Positions 1 to 8,291 of a stretch of 64,000 nucleotides of DNA are shown piece by piece. Position numbers and translations under genes: made by a program. The notes under the pieces were generated by a model. That model made no database searches, was not told the origin of the DNA, and worked only from the letters and a program-made list of their open reading frames with translations. Location of the stretch: contig CAJTDK010000015.1 in the NCBI GenBank assembly GCA_910575105.1, forward strand, positions 1-64,000, in the 5' to 3' direction. Positions within the stretch are counted from its first letter, which is position 1. Each line of letters starts with the position of its first letter. This stretch comes from Lachnospiraceae bacterium (GTDB lineage: Bacteria > Bacillota > Clostridia > Lachnospirales > Lachnospiraceae).

Positions 1-110
1 TGATAGGAATTAGGCTTCAAATGAAGCCCTCACATTGAACCTACTATCTTGCTAAAGATAGATTACAAACAAGCCCGCGCGGAACAAATGGGTTCCGCTT
101 ACGAGCGCAC
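1..110 (-). mobile_element. 5' end of a group II intron inserted in virD4
   Basis: Read on the minus strand, the virD4 reading frame is open through the codons for L-L-D-E-F-A and then breaks at position 110. The sequence starting there is GTGCGCTCGTAAGCGG, a typical GUGYG 5' end of a bacterial group II intron. The rest of the intron lies beyond the left edge of the window. The insertion falls in the conserved LLDEFAN segment of the coupling ATPase, so splicing would be needed to make that protein. The family and its open reading frame cannot be judged from 110 bases. Confidence 0.7.
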
Positions 111-614
111 CGCAAATTCATCAAGTAAGCACCGTACATGGACGGGAAGCCGCCCGCCGTATTCATCATCTGCCTTGTCGCATAAAAGGTTGAATAACTG
201 TGTGTAGAGAATACTCACGACAAAGTTAAAAGTATCGTCGGTGTCGCTGATAATGACGAAAAGGGCGGTCTTTCTGTCGCCTATGGTGTCAAGCTCCATT
301 TCGTCGGTTTCCATCAGCTCCCGCAGCTCCTTAATGTCGAATGGGGATAACCTCGCGCCGCAAGAAATAAGTATGCTTTTCGCCGTTTTGCCCGCCGCAA
401 GTTTATATTTGCGGTACTGCTTGACTGCAAAATGTTCCGGGTCTTTTTCTTCCAGACGTTCAAACATGAGGTCAACCGGGTTCTGGAAGTCCTCGTTGTC
501 CTCGCGGGCTTCCGACGCATTTATCATTTCAAGCAGCGTCGTGAAGTTTTTCTCGTCCTCCGGGGCTTCATACCAGATATAGCCGATTAGCGCGGTGTAG
601 TAGAGCTTTTCCGC
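111..614 (-). pseudogene. virD4/traG coupling protein, central fragment between two introns
   Basis: This is an internal piece of a VirD4/TraG-type type IV coupling ATPase of the kind found in Clostridia conjugative elements. It reads from A-E-K-L-Y-Y-T-A-L-I-G-Y-I through INASEARED and the Walker B-like stretch VRCLLDEFA. The family couples the relaxase-DNA complex to the conjugation channel at the membrane. The exon is bounded by group II intron sequence on both sides: a 3' end near 615-625 and a new 5' end at 110. The gene's first ten codons survive separately at 2313-2284, fused to the intron's reverse transcriptase. The Walker A region is missing, so the gene cannot work even after splicing. 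Confidence 0.8.
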
Positions 615-619
615 TTGTT

Positions 620-2283
620 CTGATAGGTAAGCCTTTGAAATAATCTCCAGCTTTTCCCCCAGCTAACACCGGACATGCGACTTTCATCGCATCCGGCGCC
701 CCATCGATTGTGTTCATTTAGGCATTTATTCAGTGACCAAAAATTATTTCTTATTCTATTGCAGGTAACCATGCCTGCTTACGCAGGTTATTAACTTTTT
801 CCAATATCTTTTTGTTGATTTTTAGAGATTTACTTATTGTTTTTAATTCTTCCGGTGAAGTGGCAACTAAAAGGGGAACATATCTTTTATGAATAAGTAT
901 CATGTTCTGATACCGTTCCATTCCGCCTTTTTCTGCCGGCTTTTTAAGCCATGTTTCTATTTCTTCAGACGTAGTAAATTCTTCTCCGCATATGGAACAC
1001 TTGCCTTGCTGTGCGGAAAATAATGATAATCTGCAATCCATATATTCCATGCTGTGTCCACCGGATTTCTGTTTACTGATATCATCCAGGATTTTATGAT
1101 TTAAGTTCAGATTTGTATGGATTAATGCTCTGCCATTAACGGTATAACTGTTTACGGCATTTCGTTTTGCCATCGGTATTTTATGCTTGATGAAGGCTAT
1201 TGGATAAATTGGCTGTTCAATTCCGGCTACGTACCGAATCATTTTGGAATTGCCAAATCTCTCCTTTTCGCTTTGGGTGAGTGTTCCACCCTCCCGAACA
1301 AGCCTGCACCCTTTTTCTGAATTCAATCTGTTTTTTTAAACCGTCATAACTCGTCGGTGAATGTCCCTGCAATCAATGCTGATACAGGTTGCTACGCAAA
1401 AATAATTCTGTATACCCAAAACCATGGAGTTATAGAGCTGTATTTCATATTAACAGCTTTTTCTTTTCGTCGGTCTGGCTATATGCTTCGCTTGCTCTAC
1501 CAACTTAGTTTTTTCCAACGATAACTTCTTGTCACATATTCCCGACTGAACCACATATTTATGTTTTTTCGGTCTTACCCGAATCTTGAAGCCAAGGAAT
1601 TCCGAATACCGTTTGCGGACATTCACTATCCGCGTTTTTTCCGGTGAAACCTCAAGTTTCAACCTGTCACTAATCCACTTTGTTACAGCTTCTTTTGTCT
1701 TCTCTGCACTTTCTCTGCTACGGCAGAAAATTCTAAAATCGTCAGCGTATCTAATGATATACATTTCTTTCAGTGCTGTTTTACGCATCGTCTTAAAAGC
1801 CTTCCCTCTATCGAAGGATTCTGATTTACCTATCCGTCGATATTTTCCCTGCTTCTGAACGATGGGATGATTCTGCCACTGGCTATCAATCCACCAGTCC
1901 AGTTCATTTAATACGATATTTGCCAACAGTGGTGAAATAATACCGCCTTGAGGGGTTCCCCTGTCCGGTTTAATCATAGAGCCGTCCGGCATTTTGATGG
2001 ATGCTGTTAAAATACGCCTGATTACAAAAAGTAACTGTTTATCCTGTATACCCAATGACCACATCTGTTTTATCAACTTGCTGTGATTTACGTTATCAAA
2101 GAAACCTTTGATATCAAATTCAATCACATAGTGTAGATTAATCCGTTGCAACATGTTATAAGTGCGATTAATGGCGTGCTCAACCGACCGGTTGGGGCAA
2201 AAGCCATAGCTGTTGTTGCTGAATCTTGCTTCGCAGATAGGTTCCAGGACTTGCTTAATGCATTGCTGAATCAGCCTGTCCCA
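620..2283 (-). mobile_element. Group II intron, 5'-deleted, 3' half intact
   Basis: This is the remains of a second group II intron within virD4. It contains the reverse transcriptase reading frame and, downstream of it, a domain V hairpin at 667-697. The hairpin reads on the minus strand as a GC stem closed by a GAAA tetraloop (GCGATGAAAGTCGC), followed by a domain VI-like segment. The virD4 exon resumes at about 614. The 5' ribozyme domains (I-IV) and the start of the protein are gone, because the virD4 N-terminus is joined directly to the middle of the reverse transcriptase. It can therefore neither splice nor move by itself. Confidence 0.75.
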
Positions 2284-2313
2284 GATAAGCAGCTTCTTGA
2301 TTTCCGGCTTCAT
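751..2313 (-). pseudogene. Group II intron reverse transcriptase/maturase, fused to virD4 start and with two nonsense codons
   Basis: The first ten codons (MKPEIKKLLI, 2313-2284) match the usual start of VirD4-like proteins. They run in frame into a group II intron reverse transcriptase from WDRLIQQCIKQ onward. The catalytic YADD box (IIRYADDFRIF), the GTPQGG box and the maturase region are visible. In-frame TAA codons occur at 1452-1450 and 1338-1336. Both flanking segments stay in the same frame, so these are point nonsense mutations and not frameshifts. The C-terminal part ends in a CSICG zinc-binding segment of HNH type. It overlaps the end of pcfB by four bases, just as virD4 would. No functional product is expected. 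Confidence 0.85.
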
Positions 2314-2786
2314 AGCGATACCTCCCTGTCCTTGTTCTTGACCTTCGCCCGTTCCGCATTTCTGCCCTGTGCGGCTTCTTTGAGCGTAGAGAGCAGCTTT
2401 CGGATTGAGGGCTTTTTCTCCTGTGTCAGCTTCTTTGCGGAAAATTCCTTAAAGGCGGCGGTCAGTACGTCCGCGTCCCGCCCCTTAAAGAAAACAAGAT
2501 AGCGGGGCGGGTTTTCCGTCGCGTCCTTTTTCAGCGCAAAGTCGATACCGTACTTTTTCGCCGTACCCTCAAAGGCTTTGATATTGCCCTCGGTAATCTC
2601 AATGTTGGAAACGCCTGCGTTCTGCTTCATAAGCTGCTTTAAGCTCTGCTTGCCCTGTGGCGGTTTTGCAAGCTGCTTTTTGCCCTTTGACAGTATGGCT
2701 TTCATTGCCTTTTGGAGCGTCTGGGCGGTCAGCTTCCCGGTCTTGATGTAAAGGGCTATGGTCTTTTCGTTTACTTCGTCCTGCAA
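2310..2786 (-). CDS. PcfB family (DUF3801) conjugation protein
   Basis: This 158-residue soluble, lysine-rich protein resembles PcfB/DUF3801, the small accessory protein encoded just before the VirD4 coupling ATPase in many Firmicutes conjugative elements. In pCF10, PcfB is reported to act with the coupling protein in substrate docking. The N-terminal half is helical with an AQTLQKAMKAIL stretch. A middle segment reads YGIDFALKKD and PPRYLVFFKGRDADVL, an alpha/beta core typical of the family. The four-base overlap with the following (broken) virD4 start indicates translational coupling in the original operon. The gene itself looks intact. Confidence 0.8.
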   Translation of the reverse strand: MQDEVNEKTIALYIKTGKLTAQTLQKAMKAILSKGKKQLAKPPQGKQSLKQLMKQNAGVSNIEITEGNIKAFEGTAKKYGIDFALKKDATENPPRYLVFFKGRDADVLTAAFKEFSAKKLTQEKKPSIRKLLSTLKEAAQGRNAERAKVKNKDREVSL

Positions 2787-2827
2787 TTCCTCGCGTCCTC
2801 CTTTCGCGTTTCTTTACGGGGCGGCGG

Positions 2828-3049
2828 TCAGATACGCACCCGCAGCCCGTTCAAGTCCTCGGCTCTGATACCCACCAGATACCAGTTGTCGCCGTACTCA
2901 ATCCGGGTCGGCTTCCACTTGCCCCGCACGAATACGTCAAGGCACTCGCCGCAATGCAAGCCCCCGTAGTAGCTGTTTAAGTCAAAGCGGATGTCGTAAC
3001 GGTCGGTGCGCTCGTCAAATACCAATGCTCCTGTCATTTTCTGTGCCAT
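2828..3049 (-). CDS. DUF5348 family small protein
   Basis: This 73-residue protein is rich in beta-strand and aromatic residues (YDIRFDLNSYYGGLHCGECLDV, WKPTRIEYGDNWYLVG). It resembles DUF5348, a small family encoded between the replication and conjugation genes of Clostridia integrative elements. No function is established for the family. It lies 21 bases downstream of repA in the same direction and is preceded by an AGGAGG-type ribosome site, so it is probably cotranscribed. A single Cys-x-x-Cys pair is present, but too little surrounds it to call a zinc site. Confidence 0.65.
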   Translation of the reverse strand: MAQKMTGALVFDERTDRYDIRFDLNSYYGGLHCGECLDVFVRGKWKPTRIEYGDNWYLVGIRAEDLNGLRVRI

Positions 3050-3070
3050 AATAAAATCCTCCTTGTTGTT

Positions 3071-4054
3071 TTACAAGCTTTCGCCCTCGTTGCATGAATA
3101 ATAGTCCGGGTCGCCGTACTGCGGCTTTTTCGGTGACAGTGCGCCGCTTGCCATGTCATGGGCGACAAGGGAAGTGTAGTAGTTGCCGATTGTGGACGGG
3201 GCATTGAAAAGGGCTGCTTTCAGATATTGCTTGATGTTGCGGATTTTCGTTGTGTTCTCCCGCATACAGTCAAGCACAAAGCGGATATGCTCGCCGTCCA
3301 GTTTCATAAACTTAGATTTCACAAGCTCTGCCGGGTAGTCGTCCCCCGCAATCCGTACCCGCTTCCTTGCGGTGCATACCGTTTCAAGCATGAGGTCTAC
3401 AATCTCGTCAAGCCTGTCACCGTCAAATTTCATGTCCTGTTTGAGAATGTCGTAGTCGATATTGTCCTTGATGATTTCCCGGTATATCTCTACTGCGCTC
3501 TGTGCTGCCGTTTCCGTTCCTTTCCGTTCCGGCGGCGCAGCCGCTTCCCCGCAAGGTGAGGGGTTAGGGGAAAGGATAGGAATGGAATGGGTACTTTGTT
3601 CATCAGTAATAATTTTTTCTTTTTTTGGTAAGTCAGTTCTTTGTATATCTTTATTTAATTGCGTTGGATTTTCCAACGTAGGTTTTTCCAATGTTGGATT
3701 TTCCTGCGTTGGATTATCCAATGTTGGATTTTCCAATGTAGGTAAATCCGGCGTAGGAGGCTGCGGCTGCTCGAATATCACATAGTCCGCGCCCCGCAAG
3801 CGTCCTTTCTCGTCGCGTTCCCTTGAACGGACGATATACCCGGCGCGTTCAAGCTCCTTAATGGCTTCGCGGATAGCGTCTATCTTCTCCCGGTTGATAA
3901 GGGATAAGCCTTTCAAGGTGTAGTCCCAATCTTCGGGGAGTGACAGCATTTGCGATAAAAGCCCCTTTGCCTTTAGGGATAGCTCCTTGTTGCGTAGGTG
4001 GTGGTTGCTCATTACGGTGTAGCCCTTGTTCCGTTCCACCCGGAAAACTGCCAT
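3071..4054 (-). CDS. Replication initiator-like protein of a conjugative element (RepA N-terminal type)
   Basis: This 327-residue protein starts MAVFRVERNKGYTVMSNHHL, the hallmark of a phage/ICE replication-initiator family whose N-terminus is a winged helix (residues about 20-90, SLKAKGLLSQML and KIDAIREAIKELERAGYIVRSRER). A central proline/threonine linker has repeated P-T-L-E-N units (about residues 100-135). The C-terminal half (about 195-300) matches the DUF6017-type domain. It probably starts replication of the excised element. It is the promoter-proximal gene of the minus-strand block. The upstream 4055-4197 segment has a large inverted repeat that could be its operator or the origin. 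Confidence 0.75.
   Translation of the reverse strand: MAVFRVERNKGYTVMSNHHLRNKELSLKAKGLLSQMLSLPEDWDYTLKGLSLINREKIDAIREAIKELERAGYIVRSRERDEKGRLRGADYVIFEQPQPPTPDLPTLENPTLDNPTQENPTLEKPTLENPTQLNKDIQRTDLPKKEKIITDEQSTHSIPILSPNPSPCGEAAAPPERKGTETAAQSAVEIYREIIKDNIDYDILKQDMKFDGDRLDEIVDLMLETVCTARKRVRIAGDDYPAELVKSKFMKLDGEHIRFVLDCMRENTTKIRNIKQYLKAALFNAPSTIGNYYTSLVAHDMASGALSPKKPQYGDPDYYSCNEGESL
3660..3750 (-). repeat. Tandem ~15-bp repeats in the repA linker
   Basis: Degenerate units of the type TTTTCCAATGTTGGA recur about six times on the plus strand. They encode P-T-L-E-N/P-T-Q-E-N repeats on the minus strand. Each unit is itself weakly palindromic (TCCAA...TTGGA). The array could be a simple slippage-grown linker, or it could double as iteron-like binding sites inside the initiator gene. 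Confidence 0.7.
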
Positions 4055-4079
4055 AGTAAATCACTCCTTTTGCTGTGGA

Positions 4080-4197
4080 TTTGTTACGCAGTAGAAGCGC
4101 GGTTTCGGGGGATAAGGTATAAATCCCTTGCCGCGCCAGATACGCGCCCGCAAAACCGCTTGTAGCAAGGCTTTTTCTGCCCCTACTGCGTAACAAA
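4080..4197. repeat. 15-bp perfect inverted repeat upstream of repA
   Basis: TTTGTTACGCAGTAG at 4080-4094 is mirrored exactly by CTACTGCGTAACAAA at 4183-4197, with 88 bases between. A shorter nested pair (GCGGTTT near 4099 and AAACCGC near 4153) lies inside. The position, just upstream of a replication initiator start, suits an origin, an initiator binding region or an autoregulatory operator. Which of these applies is inference. Confidence 0.65.
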
Positions 4198-4207
4198 GGG
4201 CATAAAA

Positions 4208-4253
4208 AAGCGGCGTTCCTGTTCTCCCATGTAGAGAGTAAGAAACGCCGCTT
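4208..4253. terminator. Stem-loop between repA region and recombinase remnant
   Basis: AAGCGGCGTT at 4208-4217 pairs with AACGCCGCTT at 4244-4253 around a 26-base loop. An A-run precedes the left arm, giving a T-run on the minus strand. It may end transcription coming leftward from outside the element, or it may mark the element edge. Confidence 0.5.
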
Positions 4254-4357
4254 CTGCGTCGTATTCAGTTTTTAGTACAATACCCGGCTTGTCCGTCGCT
4301 CGAAAAACCTTGATTTTCCAGTGTTTTCAAAAGTATCGTTATCTAACGTCAGCTTTC

Positions 4358-5725
4358 CGGCGTCCCGGTTTTGCGGGTATGATGGAGGCGATGAAGCAGG
4401 GCGAGGTGGGCTGTATCATTGTGAAGGACTTTTCCAGGCTGGGGAGGGATTATATTGAGGTTGGGAGTTATCTGGAACAGATATTTCCGCTGATGGAGGT
4501 GCGGTGTATTTCTGTGAATGATTGTTATGACAGTGAGGGTGTGCTGGGGACTGCGGGCGGACTGAATGTGGCTTTTAAGAATCTGATCAATATGCTGTAC
4601 AGCAGGGACCTGTCTAAGAAGATACGGTCCGCGCAGATGGCGAGGGCGCGGAAAGGGGAGTATCTGGGCGGCTTTGCGAGGTATGGGTATGAGAAGTCCC
4701 CAGAGGACAAGCACCGGCTGGTGGTTGACCCGGAAGCGGCGGAGGTGGTGCGGAAGATATTTACCATGGCGGCGGAAGGGATTACGATTTCCGGGATTGT
4801 GCGGTATCTGAATGATAACGGTGTGCTTACCTGTGTGGAGTATAAGCAGAGGAAGGACAGCAGGTATCAGCATCCGGGCGGCGGGGTGAAGAAGCTGTGG
4901 GGGACCCAGTCGGTGCGTTCCATACTGTCGGATGAGACTTATATCGGGAAGGTGGTGTGGAACCGTTCGGAGAAGTCTATTACTACGGGGAAGAAGATGC
5001 TGTGGCATGACCGTTCGGAGTGGGTGGTTGTGGACGGGCAGCATGAGCCGCTGGTGTTGGAGGAACTGTTTGCCCTGGCGAATGAGAGGGCGAAGCCGAA
5101 GAAGCGGGACAGGAGCGGCGTGGATATGAGCGGCTTTAAGCGGGAGGTGCTGTTTGTATGCGGGTATTGCGGGCGGTCCATGGTGAAGAAGAACCATAAG
5201 TATTGCTGCCGTTACCGGACCTGCGGCTCTGATACGGAGTGCAGGAGGGCGGTGGAGGATATGGAAACGCTGGAAGGGAGCGTTATGGAGTATGTGCGGA
5301 AGACGGCGGAGGTGATGCTGGGCAATTCCGGGAGGAAGGATGTGGAAGCGGAGCGGGAGACGCTGGGGAAGAAGTTGGACGCTTTGCGGAAGGAGAAGGA
5401 GCGGCTTTCGGCGGAGAAGATGTTTTTGTATGATAAGTACCGGTCCGGGGGTATGACACGGGAGCAGTTTAAGGCAAGGACGGGGAGTATGGGTGTGCGG
5501 GTTGAGGAAATTGGGAAGGAGATGGGGGAAGCAGAGGATAGGATTGAGAGACTGAAAGGGTGCGGTTTCCAGGATGGGGAGGCTGTGCTGGAAGGGATAG
5601 CGGCTCTGCGGGAGTTTGATAAGGGGGTGCTGCGGAAGGGGATTGAGAGGATCAGGGTGTTTGGAGAAGGGCGGATTGAGGTGGTTTGGAAGGGTGGGGA
5701 TATGTTCGGCGGGGGAGATTCGTAA
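4358..5725 (+). pseudogene. Large serine recombinase lacking the catalytic N-terminus
   Basis: From SAFRRPGFAGMMEAMKQGEVG onward this is a large serine recombinase of the Clostridia ICE type. It has the rest of the resolvase fold (IIVKDFSRLGRDYIEVGSYLEQIFP), the recombinase domain (YGYEKSPEDKHRLVVDP), a zinc-ribbon (CGYCGRSM ... CCRYRTCG) and a coiled coil near the end. The first 60-70 residues, which should carry the active-site serine in a YxRxS context, are absent. The upstream bases at 4289-4357 encode unrelated residues. It is therefore a decapitated recombinase, probably cut when the neighbouring element (1-4260) inserted or recombined. About 455 residues remain. Confidence 0.8.
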
Positions 5726-5764
5726 AAATTGGAAGGAAGATTGACGGAGCCATGAGCGGGGTGC

Positions 5765-5793
5765 TTGTGGCTTTGTTGGTTTTGGGGTATAAT
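5765..5793 (+). promoter_or_regulatory. Promoter for the parA-HEPN pair
   Basis: TTGTGG (5765-5770), a 17-base spacer and a perfect TATAAT (5788-5793) lie 36 bases before the parA start codon. A GGAGGT ribosome site follows at 5819-5824. The pair therefore has its own promoter and does not depend on the broken recombinase gene. Confidence 0.6.
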
Positions 5794-5828
5794 GGTATAA
5801 AATAGAAAAATGTTGATTGGAGGTAAAA

Positions 5829-6869
5829 ATGACAAAGATTGCTGTATTCAACCATAAAGGTGGTGTAGCCAAAACCACAACTACATTTAATTTGGGAAGT
5901 GCCATAGCAAGACAAGGAAAGAAAGTTTTATTAGTGGACACTGATTCACAATGTAATTTGACTCTGTATTCTATGGGATATGAAAAATATGAGAATTATT
6001 GTGAATTGGGCAATCAGAATAATATATACGGCTGTTTGATTCCAGCATATAAATCTCAACCAAGACTTGTTGAGGCGGCAGAATGTTATCTTGTTGAAAA
6101 TAATTTATATTTATTGCCAGGTAATCTTGATTTTACAGAAAATGAGGTTCAATTGGGTATCGCAATGCAATTATCAAATGCTTTAGGATCTATGGGAAAT
6201 TTGCCGGGTGCATTGAATTATCTTATTGAAAAAACATGTGAGAAATATCAAATAGATTATGTGTTATTTGATATGAATCCAAGTTTAAGTGCAATTAACC
6301 AGGATATTGTTATTAGTTCAGATTACTTTTTAGTTCCTACATCACCAGACTTTTTTTCTATTATGGCTATTCGCTCATTGGCCAGAGTGTTGCCTTCTTG
6401 GGAGAGATGGGCAAAAGAAGCTAGGAATGCTTTTTCAGGGGCTTCGTATACGTTGCCATTGAACACGCCAAAGTTTCTAGGATATACAGTCAATGATTTT
6501 AACTTAAGTAAAGGCGCGCCGCAAAAATCGTTTAGATCTTTTATAAATAGGATTTCTAATGAAGTTACGGACACTTTAATTCCGGCACTTGAAGCATCAG
6601 GAATGCTTTTATCAAATGAAAAATATGATTGTGCATGTAAAAATATGGAACGGAAATTTAAAAATGAAAATGTAAAATATGAGAATATATATTGTTTGGC
6701 ACAAATCTCTAATTTCAATAAACTTATTGCGATATCAAATGAACAATCAATACCTGTATTTGATATTACGTTAAATAAGGCTACGGATGGGCAGAAAAAA
6801 ACGCTAAATTGGTTTAAAATGCTATATAAAGCAATGGCAGAAAGGATAATAGAATTAACAAATGAGTAA
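5829..6869 (+). CDS. ParA/Soj-like P-loop ATPase paired with a HEPN gene
   Basis: This 346-residue protein begins MTKIAVFNHKGGVAKTTTT. The deviant Walker A motif KGGVAKTT sits at residues 10-17, with switch-like D-T-D-S-Q-C-N at about 38-44 and a hydrophobic Walker B strand IDYVLFDMNPSL. These mark the ParA/MinD family of ATP-dependent dimerising switches. The ATG at 5829 is chosen because GGAGGT precedes it; an in-frame TTG at 5817 would precede the ribosome site. No ParB gene or parS-like repeat is nearby. Instead the gene overlaps an HEPN gene by eight bases, and both are AT-rich against their surroundings. That suggests a horizontally acquired conflict module, not chromosome partitioning. 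Its role as sensor, regulator or antitoxin is inference. Confidence 0.85.
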   Translation: MTKIAVFNHKGGVAKTTTTFNLGSAIARQGKKVLLVDTDSQCNLTLYSMGYEKYENYCELGNQNNIYGCLIPAYKSQPRLVEAAECYLVENNLYLLPGNLDFTENEVQLGIAMQLSNALGSMGNLPGALNYLIEKTCEKYQIDYVLFDMNPSLSAINQDIVISSDYFLVPTSPDFFSIMAIRSLARVLPSWERWAKEARNAFSGASYTLPLNTPKFLGYTVNDFNLSKGAPQKSFRSFINRISNEVTDTLIPALEASGMLLSNEKYDCACKNMERKFKNENVKYENIYCLAQISNFNKLIAISNEQSIPVFDITLNKATDGQKKTLNWFKMLYKAMAERIIELTNE

Positions 6870-7464
6870 TGCAAAAGATGATTTTAATAATAATATCCGT
6901 TCTATAAATAATTCGATTTTAATATATAAGTATCTTAATAATAATGCAAAGAATCTGGATAGTACGATATTATTACGGTCTCAGTTCATGTTAATAGTTA
7001 GTGCATTTGATACATATGTTCATTCAGCTATAATTAATAAAATTATTGAACTATATTTTTCACAAAATTTAATGATAGAACTTAATGTAGAGGTTCCATT
7101 AACATTAGTTTATAGAATGAAAAATTCAGATGAAATCATGCAAAAGGATTTATTGGAAAATTATCTCATTGATAAGCTAAGTAAAGATTCTTTCCAATCG
7201 CCTAAAAGTATTGAATATGCCTATTCCATTCTTAAAATTGACCATTTGTGGAGTAAACTAAGTGCAATATCTCATAAAAGCGCCGATGATATAAAAAACA
7301 CGTTAGCGTTAATTGTCAAACGAAGAAATAAAATAGCGCATGAATCAGATTGGAATAAAATTACTAGAAAATATGAAGAAATAGATTTAGATATGGTTTT
7401 AGATTGTCAACAATTTATTCAAGAAACTGTAAATGGGTTAGATGAATTATTAGATGACTTATGA
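6862..7464 (+). CDS. HEPN-domain protein (RiboL-PSP/MAE_28990-like), probable RNase effector
   Basis: This 200-residue, all-helical, AT-rich gene product has the motif R155-NKIA-H160, within KRRNKIAHESD. It is the R-x4-6-H signature of HEPN ribonucleases, on a helix near the C-terminus as expected. An earlier helix (LLRSQFMLIVSAFDTYVHSAI) matches the first helix of the MAE_28990/RiboL-PSP group. HEPN proteins commonly act as RNA-cleaving toxins or effectors in abortive infection, toxin-antitoxin and CRISPR systems. Translation is coupled to parA: its ATG at 6862 lies eight bases inside the parA 3' end. A partner ATPase presumably controls it. The exact target is unknown. Confidence 0.8.
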   Translation: MSNAKDDFNNNIRSINNSILIYKYLNNNAKNLDSTILLRSQFMLIVSAFDTYVHSAIINKIIELYFSQNLMIELNVEVPLTLVYRMKNSDEIMQKDLLENYLIDKLSKDSFQSPKSIEYAYSILKIDHLWSKLSAISHKSADDIKNTLALIVKRRNKIAHESDWNKITRKYEEIDLDMVLDCQQFIQETVNGLDELLDDL

Positions 7465-7519
7465 ATAAAACAAGATAAATAGTGTTGGGTAGTAAAAAAG
7501 TTGAAAAATTTTTTGACCT

Positions 7520-7717
7520 TTACTTGACACGAGCAGAGCCGAGAAAAAGTGAGCAATGATATGCTCCCAGTGCCTGATACAAGGTCACCCACTCGACAAT
7601 GCGTGTCCCATTTGTTCCCAGGCTTCGGGCAATACTTTCTGTTGAACAGCTTCTCTCCAGATACTTTGTGACAGCAGCCAGTCGCATCTCAAAAGAGTAT
7701 GTTGAATGTTGTCCCAT
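7520..7717 (-). pseudogene. IS3-family orfA remnant
   Basis: The first 43 or so residues (MGQHSTYSFEMRLAAVTKYLERSC...) are a transposase helix-turn-helix of the IS3/IS150 OrfA type: SFEMRLAAVTKYL, then a SIARSLGTNGTRIVEWV recognition helix. The frame then runs into unrelated residues and stops at 65. No OrfB (DDE) part is present and no inverted repeats were recognised, so only a fragment survives. Confidence 0.6.
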
Positions 7718-7880
7718 GAAATATGCTCTTCCTTACAGTGGCAGTTTTATTATTTTGTCTGTCTACTATAAGGGGAGCATATCACGTCTGAATTGCAATA
7801 CAGGCGATAATTTTTCCCATTAGCAGTAGTAAAAATAATTGGGTGCATTTGTGAAGTATAATCACCGAAAGGAGACGTAA

Positions 7881-8185
7881 ATGAATAAGCTGATTGATGA
7901 TTTAACTAAAAAAGGCATGGGAAATTTCATGGATAGGCGCAGGGATGTATTAGCCTGGAAAGACGAAATTCATCTAAATGACTGCAGGGATGAGAATGAA
8001 TAGGAACAGCGGTATAAAAGCCTTGACTTAACCAAAGACAAGAAATAATCGAAAATGACTATGTGGCGTGTATTTTAACAGTCAATCATCGGTATGCCGA
8101 CATTTCATACATGTGTGGTATTAAAGATACGGTCAGCATGCTTGTTTCTTTGGGACTGATAAGGGGTGTTGAAGCGGAAGAATAA
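7881..8185 (+). pseudogene. Small unknown gene with nonsense codon and frameshift
   Basis: A good GGAGACG ribosome site precedes ATG at 7881. The frame reads MNKLIDDLTKKGMGNFMDRR... for 40 codons to TAG at 8001. After the stop the same frame continues sensibly (EQRYKSLDLTKD), then a shift restores a coherent tail (IENDYVACILTVNHRYADISY...GLIRGVEAEE) ending at 8185. The two halves look like one protein of about 100 residues now broken. The family is not recognised. Confidence 0.5.
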
Positions 8186-8291
8186 TATGATATGTGAGCC
8201 AATTGTTTTACTTGATTTTATTCACATCCTGTTTTAAAATATTATCTGCGGGGATGCGGGAAATCCCTAGGAGCGAATAGGAGGCAGCTTT

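Noticed and set aside
3858-4196. 112-codon minus-strand frame overlapping the repA start
   Set aside because: It overlaps repA in another frame and is explained by the inverted-repeat region and the real gene.
4349-5941. 530-codon open frame on the minus strand opposite the serine recombinase
   Set aside because: It is a shadow: proline/histidine/leucine-rich, no ribosome site, no domain, and it spans two unrelated plus-strand genes.
5829-7464. Plasmid partition (parAB) locus
   Set aside because: The second gene is an HEPN protein and not ParB, and no parS-like repeats are seen around it.
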